Positions 34,784 through 44,437 of a stretch of 64,000 nt of DNA are shown here, one piece after another (the stretch's first letter is position 1; every line of letters starts with the position of its first letter). The stretch comes from Anaerococcus murdochii. Its GTDB lineage: Bacteria > Bacillota > Clostridia > Tissierellales > Peptoniphilaceae. The notes beneath the pieces are model-generated. The model saw nothing but the letters and a program-made list of their open reading frames with translations, made no database searches and was not told where the DNA came from. The DNA is taken from the NCBI RefSeq assembly GCF_019957155.1, contig NZ_JAIPME010000001.1:1-64000 (forward strand). The letters are read 5' to 3'. The translations under genes and the position numbers were made by a program.

Positions 34784-35002
34784 ATGAAAAATTCTAATAA
34801 ATGTCCAAAGTGTGGTTCAAGTGAAATTATCAAAATACCTGGCCATGCTGGAGCCTATGGTTCTGGTAATAATATTATGGTTGGTATGACTATAAAGTCC
34901 GCAGTTCCTGTTGATAGGTATCTTTGTGCGGATTGCGGATATTCTGAAGAATGGGTAGATACTGATTATATTGATAAGATAAAGAAAAAGTTTAAAGATT
35001 AA
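34784..35002 (+). CDS. Small zinc-ribbon protein
   Basis: This 72-residue protein has CPKCGSS near 8-13 and CADCGYSEEW near 48, a four-Cys zinc ribbon. The rest is Gly-rich and polar, without a membrane helix. Zinc binding is inferred; function unknown. It is monocistronic with its own terminator, after an AAGGAGG site. Confidence 0.7.
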   Translation: MKNSNKCPKCGSSEIIKIPGHAGAYGSGNNIMVGMTIKSAVPVDRYLCADCGYSEEWVDTDYIDKIKKKFKD

Positions 35003-35013
35003 TATTTTTTTTA

Positions 35014-35042
35014 GGGAACATTCGTAGATGTTTCCTTTTTTT
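35014..35042 (+). terminator. Terminator of the zinc-ribbon gene
   Basis: GGGAACAT (35014-35021) pairs with ATGTTTCC (35028-35035), with one G-U, then a T run. Confidence 0.75.
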
Positions 35043-35122
35043 CTTTAAAAATTTTCCAATATAAGTTATACTATAAGGTAGGACAGAGTTTTAAAACTAT
35101 TATTTATAGTTAAGGAGATATA

Positions 35123-37756
35123 ATGAAGAAAACTGTTATGTTAATTGATGGGTCGAGTTTGATCTATAGGGCTTTTTTTGCCCTGCCAAACCTTTCCAAC
35201 AATGACGGAGTTATGACTAATGGCGTTTATGGTTTTTTGACCATGTATAGGAACGCCTTTGATAAATACAAACCAGATTATGTTCTTGTTGCTTTTGATA
35301 GGTCGTCTAAGACCTTTAGGAATGATGAGTACAAGGATTATAAGGCAAATAGGGACAAGACTCCAAACGAGCTTTCCTACCAGTTTGGGATTTTAAAGGA
35401 CGTTCTTGATTCTATGGGTGTTAAGTATACTGACCTTGATGGTTTTGAGGCCGATGATATAGTTGGCACTTATGCCAGAATGGCCAAGGAAGCTGGAGAT
35501 AGGGCGGTTCTTATCACAGGTGATAGGGATTATTTGCAGCTTGTGGATGATGATATTTTAGTGTATCTGACTAAAAAAGGTGTGTCAGATACTGTAGAAT
35601 ACACTGTAGAAAAAATCGAGGAAGAATATGGCATTACTCCTAAGCAGCTTATTGATGTAAAGGGTTTGATGGGAGATAAGTCGGATAATATTCCTGGAGT
35701 TGATGGGATTGGCGAAAAGCGTGCCCTAGATTTTATCAGAAAATATGGGTCTATAGAAAATCTTTATGACAACCTCGATGATATTTCTGGCAAAAAAACC
35801 AAAGAAAATCTCGAAAATAATGAGGCTGTTGCCTATATGTCCAAAAAAATAGGTACAATCGTGACCCACGCACCTGTGGAATTTGAATACGACGACCTAG
35901 CCCTTGGAGAACCTGATATAGCAGGACTTAGGGAGAAATTTTCCAAACTTAATTTTAATAAATTTTTGGATGAACTTGATGGAGGTGGTCCGGAGACTGC
36001 TAGTAAGGAATTCAAATTTAAGACTAGCAAGGATTTAAAAGACCTAATCGATTCTAGCAAAAAAACTAAGGAAATTTTCTTTAAATCGGTTTATGATGGG
36101 GAAAATTATATCCATTCTGAAATCTATAAACTTGCTATAAAGAGTAAGGATACTGACGTTTATATAATCGAGCCTGAAAAAATCAAAGATTTAAAAGAGG
36201 TTTTTGAAGATAAATCAATAAACAAAGTTTCCTTTGATATTAAGGAAGAAATGGTACTTTTGGATAAGCTTGGCATTGACCTAATCGGTCCTTATGATGA
36301 CCTCATGCTCATGCACTATCTAATTGATCCATCCAGGTCTTCTTACGATTTGAAACTTTTAAGCCAGTCTTATTTGACCTATGAGCTTGATAGCGACGAG
36401 ACTTTAATTGGCAAGGGAGCCAAGATAAAAAAATACGCTGATGTCAACCAAGACGACTTAAGTCTACTTCTAGCAGCCAAGGTTAACGCAATAGAGGACG
36501 CAAAGGATAAGGTCTTTAAAAACCTAGCTGAATATGAAATGGTTGACCTTTATGAAAATATAGAGAAAAAACTTGCAAAAGTTCTCGCTTCCATGGAAAT
36601 AATAGGATTTGGCACTGATAGGAAAATCCTTGAAGAAATCAAGTCCCAACTTGATGGACAAATAGAAGAATTAACCCAGGATATTTATGACCTGGCTGGT
36701 AGTGAATTTAATATAAATTCTACCAAGCAATTGGGAGAAGTTTTATTTAAGGACTTGGAACTACCTGTAATAAAGAAAACTAAGACAGGTTTTTCTACAG
36801 ATGCTAGTGTTCTGGATAAGCTAAGGGATAAGCACCCAATTATAGAAAAAATTGAAAGATATAGGGAAACTTACAAACTTCGTACTACCTATATAGAGGG
36901 CTTAGAAAACGCCATCGATGAAGACGGCAGGATTAGGTCTACCTTTAGGCAAAACATTGCTTCAACTGGTAGGTTATCAAGCCAAGAGCCAAACCTTCAA
37001 AACCTTCCAATCAAAACTGACGAAGGCAGGGCCATCAGAAAGGCCTTTAAGGCAGGTGAGGGTAAGGTTTTAATCGATGCTGACTATTCACAAATAGAAT
37101 TAAGAATTTTGGCTAGTTTGTCAGATGATAAAAATATGCAAGATGCCTTTAACCACGGCATAGACATCCACACCCAGACAGCTTCTGAAGTTTTCCATAC
37201 TCCGCTTGATGAGGTTACAAAACTTCAAAGATCAGAAGCCAAGGCGGTAAATTTCGGTATAATCTATGGTATAAGTGACTATGGCCTATCACAAAACCTA
37301 AATATTCCAAGAGCAAGGGCTAAGGATTATATAGATAAGTATAAAAAATCCTACCCACAAATCAAGGAATACATGGATAATGTGGTAAAACTTGCCAAGG
37401 ACCAAGGCTATATAGAAACTTTATTTAAAAGACGTAGGTATGTACCAGAAATATCTTCGAGAAATTTTAATGTCAGAAGTTTTGGTGAAAGGATTGCCCT
37501 AAATACACCAATCCAAGGCACAGCTGCTGATATAATAAAGATTGCCATGATAAAAACCTACGAAAAACTCAAGGAAGAAGGGCTTGATGCCAAAATCATC
37601 CTCCAGATCCACGACGAAATAATCATAGAATCTAGCGAGGAAGATAAGGAAAAGGCACATGACATCCTTAAGGAATGTATGGAAAATGCAGCAGATCTCA
37701 AGGTAGATTTGCTGGTAGATATTGGTTTTGGAGAAAGTATGTATGAATCCAAATAA
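35123..37756 (+). CDS. polA: DNA polymerase I
   Basis: This 877-residue enzyme handles Okazaki-fragment processing and repair. Residues 1-290 form the 5'-3' exonuclease (LIDGSSLIYRAFFALP, FDRSSKTFR, GDRDYLQL, DKSDNIPG). The central domain (about 300-480) lacks the DxE proofreading residues, as in many Firmicutes, so 3'-5' editing should be absent. The polymerase domain (about 500-877) has motif A IDADYSQIELR, motif B RSEAKAVNFGIIYG and motif C QIHDEIIIE. It is coupled to coaE by a 14-nt overlap. Confidence 0.97.
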   Translation: MKKTVMLIDGSSLIYRAFFALPNLSNNDGVMTNGVYGFLTMYRNAFDKYKPDYVLVAFDRSSKTFRNDEYKDYKANRDKTPNELSYQFGILKDVLDSMGVKYTDLDGFEADDIVGTYARMAKEAGDRAVLITGDRDYLQLVDDDILVYLTKKGVSDTVEYTVEKIEEEYGITPKQLIDVKGLMGDKSDNIPGVDGIGEKRALDFIRKYGSIENLYDNLDDISGKKTKENLENNEAVAYMSKKIGTIVTHAPVEFEYDDLALGEPDIAGLREKFSKLNFNKFLDELDGGGPETASKEFKFKTSKDLKDLIDSSKKTKEIFFKSVYDGENYIHSEIYKLAIKSKDTDVYIIEPEKIKDLKEVFEDKSINKVSFDIKEEMVLLDKLGIDLIGPYDDLMLMHYLIDPSRSSYDLKLLSQSYLTYELDSDETLIGKGAKIKKYADVNQDDLSLLLAAKVNAIEDAKDKVFKNLAEYEMVDLYENIEKKLAKVLASMEIIGFGTDRKILEEIKSQLDGQIEELTQDIYDLAGSEFNINSTKQLGEVLFKDLELPVIKKTKTGFSTDASVLDKLRDKHPIIEKIERYRETYKLRTTYIEGLENAIDEDGRIRSTFRQNIASTGRLSSQEPNLQNLPIKTDEGRAIRKAFKAGEGKVLIDADYSQIELRILASLSDDKNMQDAFNHGIDIHTQTASEVFHTPLDEVTKLQRSEAKAVNFGIIYGISDYGLSQNLNIPRARAKDYIDKYKKSYPQIKEYMDNVVKLAKDQGYIETLFKRRRYVPEISSRNFNVRSFGERIALNTPIQGTAADIIKIAMIKTYEKLKEEGLDAKIILQIHDEIIIESSEEDKEKAHDILKECMENAADLKVDLLVDIGFGESMYESK

Positions 37757-38345
37757 AATTGTAATTACAGGCACAATAGGCTCTGGCAAATCAGCTGTAA
37801 GCGAGATTGTAAAAGACCTTGGTTTTAAGGTCATAAGTGCCGATGAAGTTAATAAAAAACTTTTAGAAGAAGGTGGAGAAAATTATGAGGCTATTAAGGC
37901 CGACCCCTTCTTCAGAAAGGCCTTTGATGGTGGTAAGTTAGATAAAAAACACCTGGCAAAAATGATTTTTTCTGCACCTGATTTGATGAAAAGGCTCAAT
38001 GCTATAACTCATCCAATTATTGTGAGGGAAATAGAAAGAGAAATTGAAGAGTCAGATGAAAAAAATATCTTTATAGAAATTCCACTTTTCTATCAAATGT
38101 CAGTAAGATTTCCAGCTGATTTGGTTTTATTTGTTGAAACTGATAAAAATATCCAGGCCCAAAGACTTGCCAAAAGAGATGATATTGGCGGATTTTATGC
38201 AGAGTCAAAAATCAGAAACCAAGAAGCTATGATGGGTCCAAGGGATGGCAGGGAAATTGTAATAAAAAATAACACCAGTCTCGAAGACCTAAGGGAAAAT
38301 GTAAAAAATATCCTAAGAAGGGAGAAAATTTATGAAAGTAATTAA
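37743..38345 (+). CDS. coaE: Dephospho-CoA kinase
   Basis: The start at ATG 37743 gives MNPNKIVITGTIGSGKSAVS, 200 residues, with the P-loop at 9-17; an earlier in-frame start would lie inside polA. CoaE phosphorylates dephospho-CoA in the last step of CoA synthesis. NAITHPI and the LRENV-type end fit the family. polA-coaE adjacency is common in Firmicutes. It overlaps the lytic transglycosylase gene by 14 nt. Confidence 0.93.
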   Translation: MNPNKIVITGTIGSGKSAVSEIVKDLGFKVISADEVNKKLLEEGGENYEAIKADPFFRKAFDGGKLDKKHLAKMIFSAPDLMKRLNAITHPIIVREIEREIEESDEKNIFIEIPLFYQMSVRFPADLVLFVETDKNIQAQRLAKRDDIGGFYAESKIRNQEAMMGPRDGREIVIKNNTSLEDLRENVKNILRREKIYESN

Positions 38346-38988
38346 ATGGTTTGGAAAACTTATAGGTTTTATCCTCCTTGCCATCCTAATTTTATTTGTT
38401 GTTTGCTATGGAACAATAGCCTACCAAACATCAAGGAGTAGGATAAGCTACCAAGATGAGATTTATAAATCTTCTGAAAAATATAATGTAGACCCACTCT
38501 TAACAGCTGCTATAATCAAGGTAGAATCAGATTTTGATAAGGATGCCCATAGTCACCAAGGTGCCCAAGGTCTAATGCAACTCTTAGATGAAACTGCATC
38601 CCATGCAGCAGAGTTAACTGGCAAAGAATTTTATCCAGACAAGCTATCTGATGTTGAATACAATCTTGACTTAGGAGTTGCTTATTACGATTACCTTTAT
38701 AGGTACTACAACAACAGAGACTTGGCCCTTGCAGCTTATAATGGTGGGGTAGGAAATGTTGACAAATGGATAAAGGAAGGAATTATCGATCCTAATAATC
38801 CGGATGTTTTGAAGATTCCTTTTGAAGAAACTAGGCAATATGTGACCAAAATCGACGCAAATTATGATGTCTATAAGAAATTTTATAAAAATGGCTTGCC
38901 TAGCGAGAAGAGAATGGCTGATTTAAAGCAATTAGCCTTTGACAACTTTATGGTATTTATAGAAGATATTTTTGCAAATCTTAAATAA
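38332..38988 (+). CDS. Membrane-anchored lytic transglycosylase (SLT domain)
   Basis: This 218-residue protein has an N-terminal membrane helix (about 9-31) and an SLT domain (about 40-185). Catalytic Glu65 stands in IIKVESDFD. AQGLMQLLDETA and AYNGGVGNV are the other family motifs. It cuts murein with formation of 1,6-anhydro ends on the outer side of the membrane. It ends the polA operon. Confidence 0.9.
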   Translation: MKVIKWFGKLIGFILLAILILFVVCYGTIAYQTSRSRISYQDEIYKSSEKYNVDPLLTAAIIKVESDFDKDAHSHQGAQGLMQLLDETASHAAELTGKEFYPDKLSDVEYNLDLGVAYYDYLYRYYNNRDLALAAYNGGVGNVDKWIKEGIIDPNNPDVLKIPFEETRQYVTKIDANYDVYKKFYKNGLPSEKRMADLKQLAFDNFMVFIEDIFANLK

Positions 38989-38992
38989 ACCA

Positions 38993-39033
38993 TTGAGAAA
39001 TTTCCCGATATAATTTATAATAGAAGTATCGGG
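38993..39033 (+). promoter_or_regulatory. Rnf promoter with overlapping palindrome
   Basis: TTGAGA (38993-38998), 17 bp, TATAAT (39016-39021). The -10 lies inside the inverted repeat CCCGATA (39004-39010)/TATCGGG (39027-39033). A repressor bound there would block RNA polymerase. In RNA the repeat could also form a leader stem if transcription began upstream. Confidence 0.6.
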
Positions 39034-39061
39034 AAGAAATTTTTTAAAAAAGGAGAAATTT

Positions 39062-40390
39062 ATGGCAGCTAATACTGTGACATTTGCTCATGGTGTTAAG
39101 ATGGAAGAATACAAAGAACTTTCAGAAAACAGCAGTCTTCATACTGCAACTATTCCAAAGCTTGTAACAATTCCACTAACCCAACACATAGGTGCACCAA
39201 GCAAATGCGATGTAAAGAAAAATGACGAAGTTGCTGTAGGAGATCTTTTAGGATCTGCAGTAGGTAACTTCTCAGCAAATATCCACTCCTCAGTAGCAGG
39301 AGTTGTAAAAGATGTAATCGATATTCAAAGTGCCTCAGGCAAAAACTGTAAGGCAGTAGTAATCGATACAGAAGGTTTCGACCAAGAAGTTCAATATACT
39401 GAGCTTGAAAACGTAAACTTAAGCCCAGAAGAAATTGTAGCCAAGGTAAAAGAAGCAGGAATCGTTGGTATGGGTGGTGCAGCTTTCCCAGCTCACATCA
39501 AATATTCACCAAATAAACCAATCGATACTGTAATAGTAAACGGGGCAGAATGTGAACCTTACATAACTTGTGATGACTACATAATGAAAAATTATCCTTT
39601 ACATATAATAAAAGGACTCATCCAAGTAATGAAGGCTGTAAATGCTAAAGACGGCGTAATCGCTATAGAAAATAATAAGCCAGAGGCTTATAAAACTATG
39701 ACCCAAGCCCTAGCTGAATTTGCTAATTCAAATAAATTTGACGGCACAATCAAAGTTGTAAGCCTTGAAACCAAATACCCACAAGGTGATGAAAAAAGAC
39801 TTATAAATGCGATCCTCAAAAGAGAAGTCCCATCAGGTGGTCTTCCAATGGACGTAGGAGCAGTTGTATCTAACGTTTCAACTGTAAATGCTATTTATGA
39901 AGCACTTTTCATGGGAAAACCACTTTATGAAAGAATTCTTACAGTAACAGGTAGGACTGTTAAAAATCCACAAAATATGCGTGTAAGAATCGGCACAAGT
40001 TTTAACGACCTTATCGAAGAAGCTGGCGGTGCAGAAGAAATCGCAAAGGTTATAAACGGCGGACCTATGTGTGGTATAGCCCAACCTGACCTAAATAAAC
40101 CAGTAGAAAAAGCTACAAACTGTATCCTAGTATTTGATAGCAAGGATGCCTTCATAGAAGATCCAACACCATGTATCAGATGCGGTAGGTGTGTAAGCGT
40201 ATGTCCAGTATTCTTACTTCCAAACTACATCCACAAACATGCCCTAGATGGTAGGTTCGAAAAGGCAGACGAAGAAGGCGCACTAGATTGTATAGAGTGT
40301 GGTTCTTGCTCATTTGTTTGCCCAGCCAGAAGACCATTAGTTGAGGCTATCAAGTTTGCTAAGAGACAAATAAGACAGGCAGGAAAATAG
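39062..40390 (+). CDS. rnfC: Electron transport complex subunit RnfC
   Basis: This 442-residue peripheral subunit of the ferredoxin:NAD+ oxidoreductase has an NQRA/barrel-sandwich N-terminal domain, an FMN/NADH-binding region (GMGGAAFPAHIK, VNGAECEPYITCDD) and two [4Fe-4S] motifs. The motifs are CIRCGRCVSVCP and CIECGSCSFVCP near the C-terminus. It is the entry or exit site for NADH. It is first in the six-gene order C-D-G-E-A-B typical of clostridia. Confidence 0.97.
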   Translation: MAANTVTFAHGVKMEEYKELSENSSLHTATIPKLVTIPLTQHIGAPSKCDVKKNDEVAVGDLLGSAVGNFSANIHSSVAGVVKDVIDIQSASGKNCKAVVIDTEGFDQEVQYTELENVNLSPEEIVAKVKEAGIVGMGGAAFPAHIKYSPNKPIDTVIVNGAECEPYITCDDYIMKNYPLHIIKGLIQVMKAVNAKDGVIAIENNKPEAYKTMTQALAEFANSNKFDGTIKVVSLETKYPQGDEKRLINAILKREVPSGGLPMDVGAVVSNVSTVNAIYEALFMGKPLYERILTVTGRTVKNPQNMRVRIGTSFNDLIEEAGGAEEIAKVINGGPMCGIAQPDLNKPVEKATNCILVFDSKDAFIEDPTPCIRCGRCVSVCPVFLLPNYIHKHALDGRFEKADEEGALDCIECGSCSFVCPARRPLVEAIKFAKRQIRQAGK

Positions 40391-40398
40391 GGGGAAAT

Positions 40399-41379
40399 AT
40401 GGAAAATAATAAACAATTATTAGTAACAGCTTCTCCACATATTAGGAGTAAAAGAACAGTCGCAAATGACATGCTCGATGTTATCATTGCACTTTTACCT
40501 GCTGGCGCTGTTTCTGTTTACTACTTTGGTTATAGGGCTTTAGTTCTTATCTTAGCATCTGTGATCACTTGTGTATTAGCTGAGACAATCTTTAATAAAT
40601 GTATCAAAAAAGAAAATACAATCAAGGACCTATCAGCAGTTGTAACAGGTATCTTACTTGCCTACAACGTGCCTTTTACACTTCCAGTATGGCAACTTGT
40701 AATAGGAGCAGTATTCGCAATAGTAATTTGTAAGATGCTCTATGGTGGTATAGGTCAAAACATTGTAAACCCAGCACTTGGTGCAAGAGCATTCTTGATG
40801 GCATCTTGGTCATCAACCATGACAAACTTTGTTCCAACAGAAAGAGTTGCAACCTTAAAAACAGTTAGCGACGTATCAATGCTAAGTGCGGCAACACCAC
40901 TATCTGATCCAAAAGCCTACACAATTATGGACTTATTTATTGGTCACATTCCAGGCTGTCTTGGTGAAATAAGTGCCCTAGCCCTTTTACTTGGTGCTTG
41001 CTACCTATTAATTAGAAAAGTAATTCACATAAGAATTCCACTAGTATACATACTAACAACTACCATATTCCTTGCAATTTTTGGAGATAAGGTAAATCTA
41101 GATTATATACTTAAAAATATCCTATCAGGCGGTCTAATTCTTGGTGCCTTCTTTATGGCAACAGATTATACTACAGCCCCAATCACTCCTAAGGGACAAA
41201 TCGTATTTGCCTTTGGTTGCGGATTCCTAACAGCGGTAATAAGACTTTGGGGTGGATATCCAGAAGGTGTTTCTTATTCAATCTTACTAATGAACCTCCT
41301 AGTACCAATTATAGAAAAACACACTAGAGACAGGATTTTTGGTAAGGCCAAGGCAAAAAAAGGAGCTAAGAATGAATAA
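40399..41379 (+). CDS. rnfD: Electron transport complex subunit RnfD
   Basis: This 326-residue membrane subunit has about nine helices and a covalent-FMN loop around SAATPLSD (near 160), where the family usually reads SGAT or STAT; the Thr is kept. It is NqrB-like and carries part of the ion path. GGIGQNIVNPALGARAF and ATDYTTAPITPKG are family marks. Its 3' end overlaps rnfG by 8 nt. Confidence 0.95.
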   Translation: MENNKQLLVTASPHIRSKRTVANDMLDVIIALLPAGAVSVYYFGYRALVLILASVITCVLAETIFNKCIKKENTIKDLSAVVTGILLAYNVPFTLPVWQLVIGAVFAIVICKMLYGGIGQNIVNPALGARAFLMASWSSTMTNFVPTERVATLKTVSDVSMLSAATPLSDPKAYTIMDLFIGHIPGCLGEISALALLLGACYLLIRKVIHIRIPLVYILTTTIFLAIFGDKVNLDYILKNILSGGLILGAFFMATDYTTAPITPKGQIVFAFGCGFLTAVIRLWGGYPEGVSYSILLMNLLVPIIEKHTRDRIFGKAKAKKGAKNE

Positions 41380-41914
41380 TAGTTTAAAATTAGGTTTTAA
41401 ATTACTTTTAATCACATCAGTTACAGCCCTAGCCCTTGCCTTTACAAACAATATGACTAAGCCAATTATAGAAGCTCGTCAACAAGAAGAGCTTAAGGAG
41501 AGCTTGGCAGTAGTATATAAGGCAGATAGCTATGAAGAGCTAGATGTTGAAAAACCGGACGTTATAGAAGCAGTTTACAAGGCAAGCGGTGCCGAAGGTG
41601 ACGGATATGTTTTCCAAATCAATTCACCAGGTGGTTATGGTGGTGACATTGAATTTTTAATCGGTGTTGACAAAGACCACAACATAACAGGTTTTGCTCC
41701 TCTAAACCAATCAGAATCAGCAGGTTTTGGTGCTGAAATGGAACAAGATTATTTCAAACAGGGAATGGTTGGAGTAAACATGGACCAAGAAGTTAAGGCA
41801 AGTGCAGCAGGTGGAGAAAATGAAATAGTTGGCATCTCAGGTGCTACAATTTCAACATCTACTATCTTAAGAGGTATCAACGCTGCAAGAGAAGTACTTA
41901 CTAGCTTAGAATAG
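41372..41914 (+). CDS. rnfG: Electron transport complex subunit RnfG
   Basis: I use ATG 41372 (MNNSLKLGFKLLLITSV), after AAGGAGC; this gives 180 residues. One N-terminal helix anchors an FMN-binding domain, with the covalent-FMN Thr in GISGATISTSTI. GYGGDIEFLIGVD is another family stretch. It passes electrons on the outer side of the complex. Confidence 0.95.
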   Translation: MNNSLKLGFKLLLITSVTALALAFTNNMTKPIIEARQQEELKESLAVVYKADSYEELDVEKPDVIEAVYKASGAEGDGYVFQINSPGGYGGDIEFLIGVDKDHNITGFAPLNQSESAGFGAEMEQDYFKQGMVGVNMDQEVKASAAGGENEIVGISGATISTSTILRGINAAREVLTSLE

Positions 41915-41922
41915 GAGATATC

Positions 41923-42552
41923 ATGGAAAAACAAAAAGATAAAAAACCAAAGGTAAATTACGGAAAAATATTTACCGACGGTATATTTAAAAACAACCCT
42001 GTCCTAGTACAGATGGTTGGTATGTGTTCAGTACTAGCTATATCTTCATCATTAATCAATGCTGTTGGTATGGGTGTATCTGTAACATTCGTACTTGTAA
42101 TGAGTAACTTAGTTATATCATTACTTCGTAATTTCATCTCAGATGAAATCAGAATCCCATCATTTATCGTAGTAATAGCAGGTTTCGTAACTATAGTTCA
42201 AATGCTAATAAAGGCTTATGCCCCAGCTCTCGATAAGAGTCTAGGTATTTTTATTCCACTTATAGTTGTAAACTGTATCATCCTTGCCCGTGCTGAAGGT
42301 TTTGCCTCACAAAACGGACCAATCCCATCAATTGTAGATGGTATCAGCCAAGGTCTTGGTTATACAATAGCTATATCAATCCTAGCTTTCTTTAGAGAAT
42401 TATTAGGATCAGGAACACTTTTCGGCATGCCAGTTATCCCAGAAGAATACACCATAGGCTTCATGCTTCAACCAGCATCATCATTTATAGTCCTAGGTCT
42501 TATCTTCGGAGCCTTCCATGCTATAATGAATAGAAAAAAGAAAGTTAATTAG
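41923..42552 (+). CDS. rnfE: Electron transport complex subunit RnfE
   Basis: This 209-residue integral subunit (six helices, NqrD-like) opens with KIFTDGIFKNNPVLVQMVG and has VNCIILARAEGFA, the conserved mid-membrane Cys stretch. With RnfA it forms the pseudo-symmetric membrane core that is thought to hold a [2Fe-2S] centre. Confidence 0.95.
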   Translation: MEKQKDKKPKVNYGKIFTDGIFKNNPVLVQMVGMCSVLAISSSLINAVGMGVSVTFVLVMSNLVISLLRNFISDEIRIPSFIVVIAGFVTIVQMLIKAYAPALDKSLGIFIPLIVVNCIILARAEGFASQNGPIPSIVDGISQGLGYTIAISILAFFRELLGSGTLFGMPVIPEEYTIGFMLQPASSFIVLGLIFGAFHAIMNRKKKVN

Positions 42553-42560
42553 GAGTTATT

Positions 42561-43136
42561 ATGGCAGAATTATTTAAAATTATAATAGCAACTATATTTG
42601 TATCAAACTATGTATTAGGACAATTCTTAGGTATCTGTCCAACCCTCGGTGTAACCAGCAAGGTTGAAACCGCAAGAGGTATGGGCTATGCAGTAATCTT
42701 CGTTATAGTACTTGCAACAGTTATTACTTGGTTTATCCAACACTACATACTAGAAGTTTTTAATGTTCAATACCTACAGACAGTTGTCTTTATCTTGGTA
42801 ATAGCAACACTTGTTCAATCAGTAGAAACAGTAATGAAGAAATCTATGCCAGCCCTTTACGGCGCACTTGGTGTATATCTTCCACTTATTACTACAAACT
42901 GCGTTGTACTAGGTGTAGCTATAAAAGCAATTGACTTATCATACAACCTTGTTGAATCAACAGTTTATGCCTTTGCAGCATCAATTGGTTTTATGATAGC
43001 AATCATGATCTTAGCTTATCTAAGAGAAAAAATCGAATATAACAAAATACCTGAGTCATTTAAGGGAGCTCCAATGTCTCTTATAACCCTAGGTCTAATG
43101 GCTATAGCCTTCATGGGCTTTGCAGGTTTAGCATAG
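42561..43136 (+). CDS. rnfA: Electron transport complex subunit RnfA
   Basis: This 191-residue, six-helix subunit (NqrE-like) has NYVLGQFLGICPTLGV near the N-terminus and PLITTNCVVLGVA in the middle. These two Cys stretches, paired with those of RnfE, mark the membrane iron-sulfur site. It starts 8 nt after rnfE. Confidence 0.95.
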   Translation: MAELFKIIIATIFVSNYVLGQFLGICPTLGVTSKVETARGMGYAVIFVIVLATVITWFIQHYILEVFNVQYLQTVVFILVIATLVQSVETVMKKSMPALYGALGVYLPLITTNCVVLGVAIKAIDLSYNLVESTVYAFAASIGFMIAIMILAYLREKIEYNKIPESFKGAPMSLITLGLMAIAFMGFAGLA

Positions 43137-43145
43137 GAGGTAAGA

Positions 43146-43946
43146 ATGGAAAATTTATTATTGCCGGTAGCAATACTTGCTATAATGGGCTTTATCTTTG
43201 CGATAGCCCTAGGCTTTATTTCACAAAAATTTCACGTAGAAAAATCAGTAAAAGAAGCAGCCGTCAGAGATGCCCTACCAGGCGCTAACTGCGGTGCTTG
43301 TGGATATCCTGGTTGCGATGGTCTTGCAGAAGCAATCGCTAAGGGAGAAGCTCCTGTAAATGCTTGTGCCATCGGTGGTGCTAGTGTAACAGCAGCTGTA
43401 GCAAAAGCTATGGGTGTTGAAGCGACAGGTGCAGATGACAGAAAAGTAGCCCTCGTGCATTGTAATGGAACTTGTGAAGCAGCCAAGGACCAATATAAAT
43501 ACCAAGGTCTTGAAGACTGTAGGGCACAAATCGCACTCTTTGGTGGTAAAAAAGCCTGCGATTATGGTTGTATCGGTTGTGGTACATGTGAAAAAGCCTG
43601 CCCATTTGATGCAATCCATATCATAAACGGTGTTGCCAAGGTTAATAGAGATAAGTGCGTGGCTTGTAAAAAATGTGTGGAAGTATGTCCAAAACACATT
43701 ATCGACCTTGTACCATTCAAACAAAAACAAGCTGTTCTTTGCTCATCACATGATAAGGGCAAAGACGCAAGGGCAAAATGTTCTAATTCTTGTATAGGTT
43801 GTACAATCTGTGCTAAGACTTATCCAGAAGCCTTTGAAATGGACAATTTCTTATCAAAAGCTGTTAATATCGACGAAATCGATCCAGAATTACTAAAGAC
43901 AGCCGCAGAAAAATGTCCAAACAAATGTATAACAATATTTGAATAA
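43146..43946 (+). CDS. rnfB: Electron transport complex subunit RnfB
   Basis: This 266-residue ferredoxin-binding subunit has an N-terminal helix (1-25) and a Cys motif GANCGACGYPGCDG (about 48-60). A 2[4Fe-4S] ferredoxin domain follows (CIGCGTCEKACP, CVACKKCVEVCP). A third Cys set near the C-terminus reads CIGCTICAKTYP and CPNKCITIFE, where the usual CP is replaced by YP. It accepts electrons from reduced ferredoxin. It is last in the operon, with a strong terminator behind it. Confidence 0.95.
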   Translation: MENLLLPVAILAIMGFIFAIALGFISQKFHVEKSVKEAAVRDALPGANCGACGYPGCDGLAEAIAKGEAPVNACAIGGASVTAAVAKAMGVEATGADDRKVALVHCNGTCEAAKDQYKYQGLEDCRAQIALFGGKKACDYGCIGCGTCEKACPFDAIHIINGVAKVNRDKCVACKKCVEVCPKHIIDLVPFKQKQAVLCSSHDKGKDARAKCSNSCIGCTICAKTYPEAFEMDNFLSKAVNIDEIDPELLKTAAEKCPNKCITIFE

Positions 43947-43955
43947 AATTTAAAG

Positions 43956-43980
43956 AAGACCCCTCGGGGTCTTTTTTTAT
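43956..43980 (+). terminator. Terminator of the rnf operon
   Basis: AAGACCCC (43956-43963) and GGGGTCTT (43966-43973), 2-nt spacer, then T residues. Confidence 0.9.
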
Positions 43981-44047
43981 TGCCCAAAAACCATATAATA
44001 TAACCATGATTATTTTATAAAATATTAAGATAGATATAGAGGTTATT

Positions 44048-44437
44048 ATGAAGATAAGAAAAGGAGATATAATTGTAATTGTCGGCCTGATTTTTTTAAG
44101 TTTCGGCCTGAATTTTGCAATTGATAAGATGACTACGGGCTATGAGGGAGATTTGCTTGTAGTCGAACAAGACGGAAAAGTAATTAAAAAACTCCCTATG
44201 GATAAGGATACAGAATACGTGGTTAATTACGGTGGCCACTACAATAAAATTGTTATTAAAAACAAGAAAGCATTTATAAGCGAGGCTGATTGTCAAGATC
44301 AGATTTGTGCCCATATGCATCCTATAGAAAGGGAAGGCCAAACAATTATTTGCCTGCCACATAGGTTGTTTTTGGAACTTGAAAGCCATGGAGATAAGAA
44401 AAAAGATGACGATGCTATAGATAAGGTGGTGAACTAA
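44048..44437 (+). CDS. NusG domain II-containing membrane-anchored protein
   Basis: This 129-residue protein has one N-terminal helix and an extracytoplasmic NusG-II-like beta domain. It contains the CQDQICAHMHPIEREGQTII stretch and LPHRLFLEL characteristic of this family. Such genes often travel with Gx-transporter and ApbE genes near Rnf or other flavin-dependent complexes, and that is the case here. Function unproven. It overlaps the next gene in TAATG. Confidence 0.8.
   Translation: MKIRKGDIIVIVGLIFLSFGLNFAIDKMTTGYEGDLLVVEQDGKVIKKLPMDKDTEYVVNYGGHYNKIVIKNKKAFISEADCQDQICAHMHPIEREGQTIICLPHRLFLELESHGDKKKDDDAIDKVVN

Noticed and set aside
43232..43762. Several open minus-strand frames across rnfB
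   Set aside because: They mirror the Ala/Gly/Cys-rich coding sequence of rnfB, have no ribosome sites and give Cys-poor or improbable proteins.
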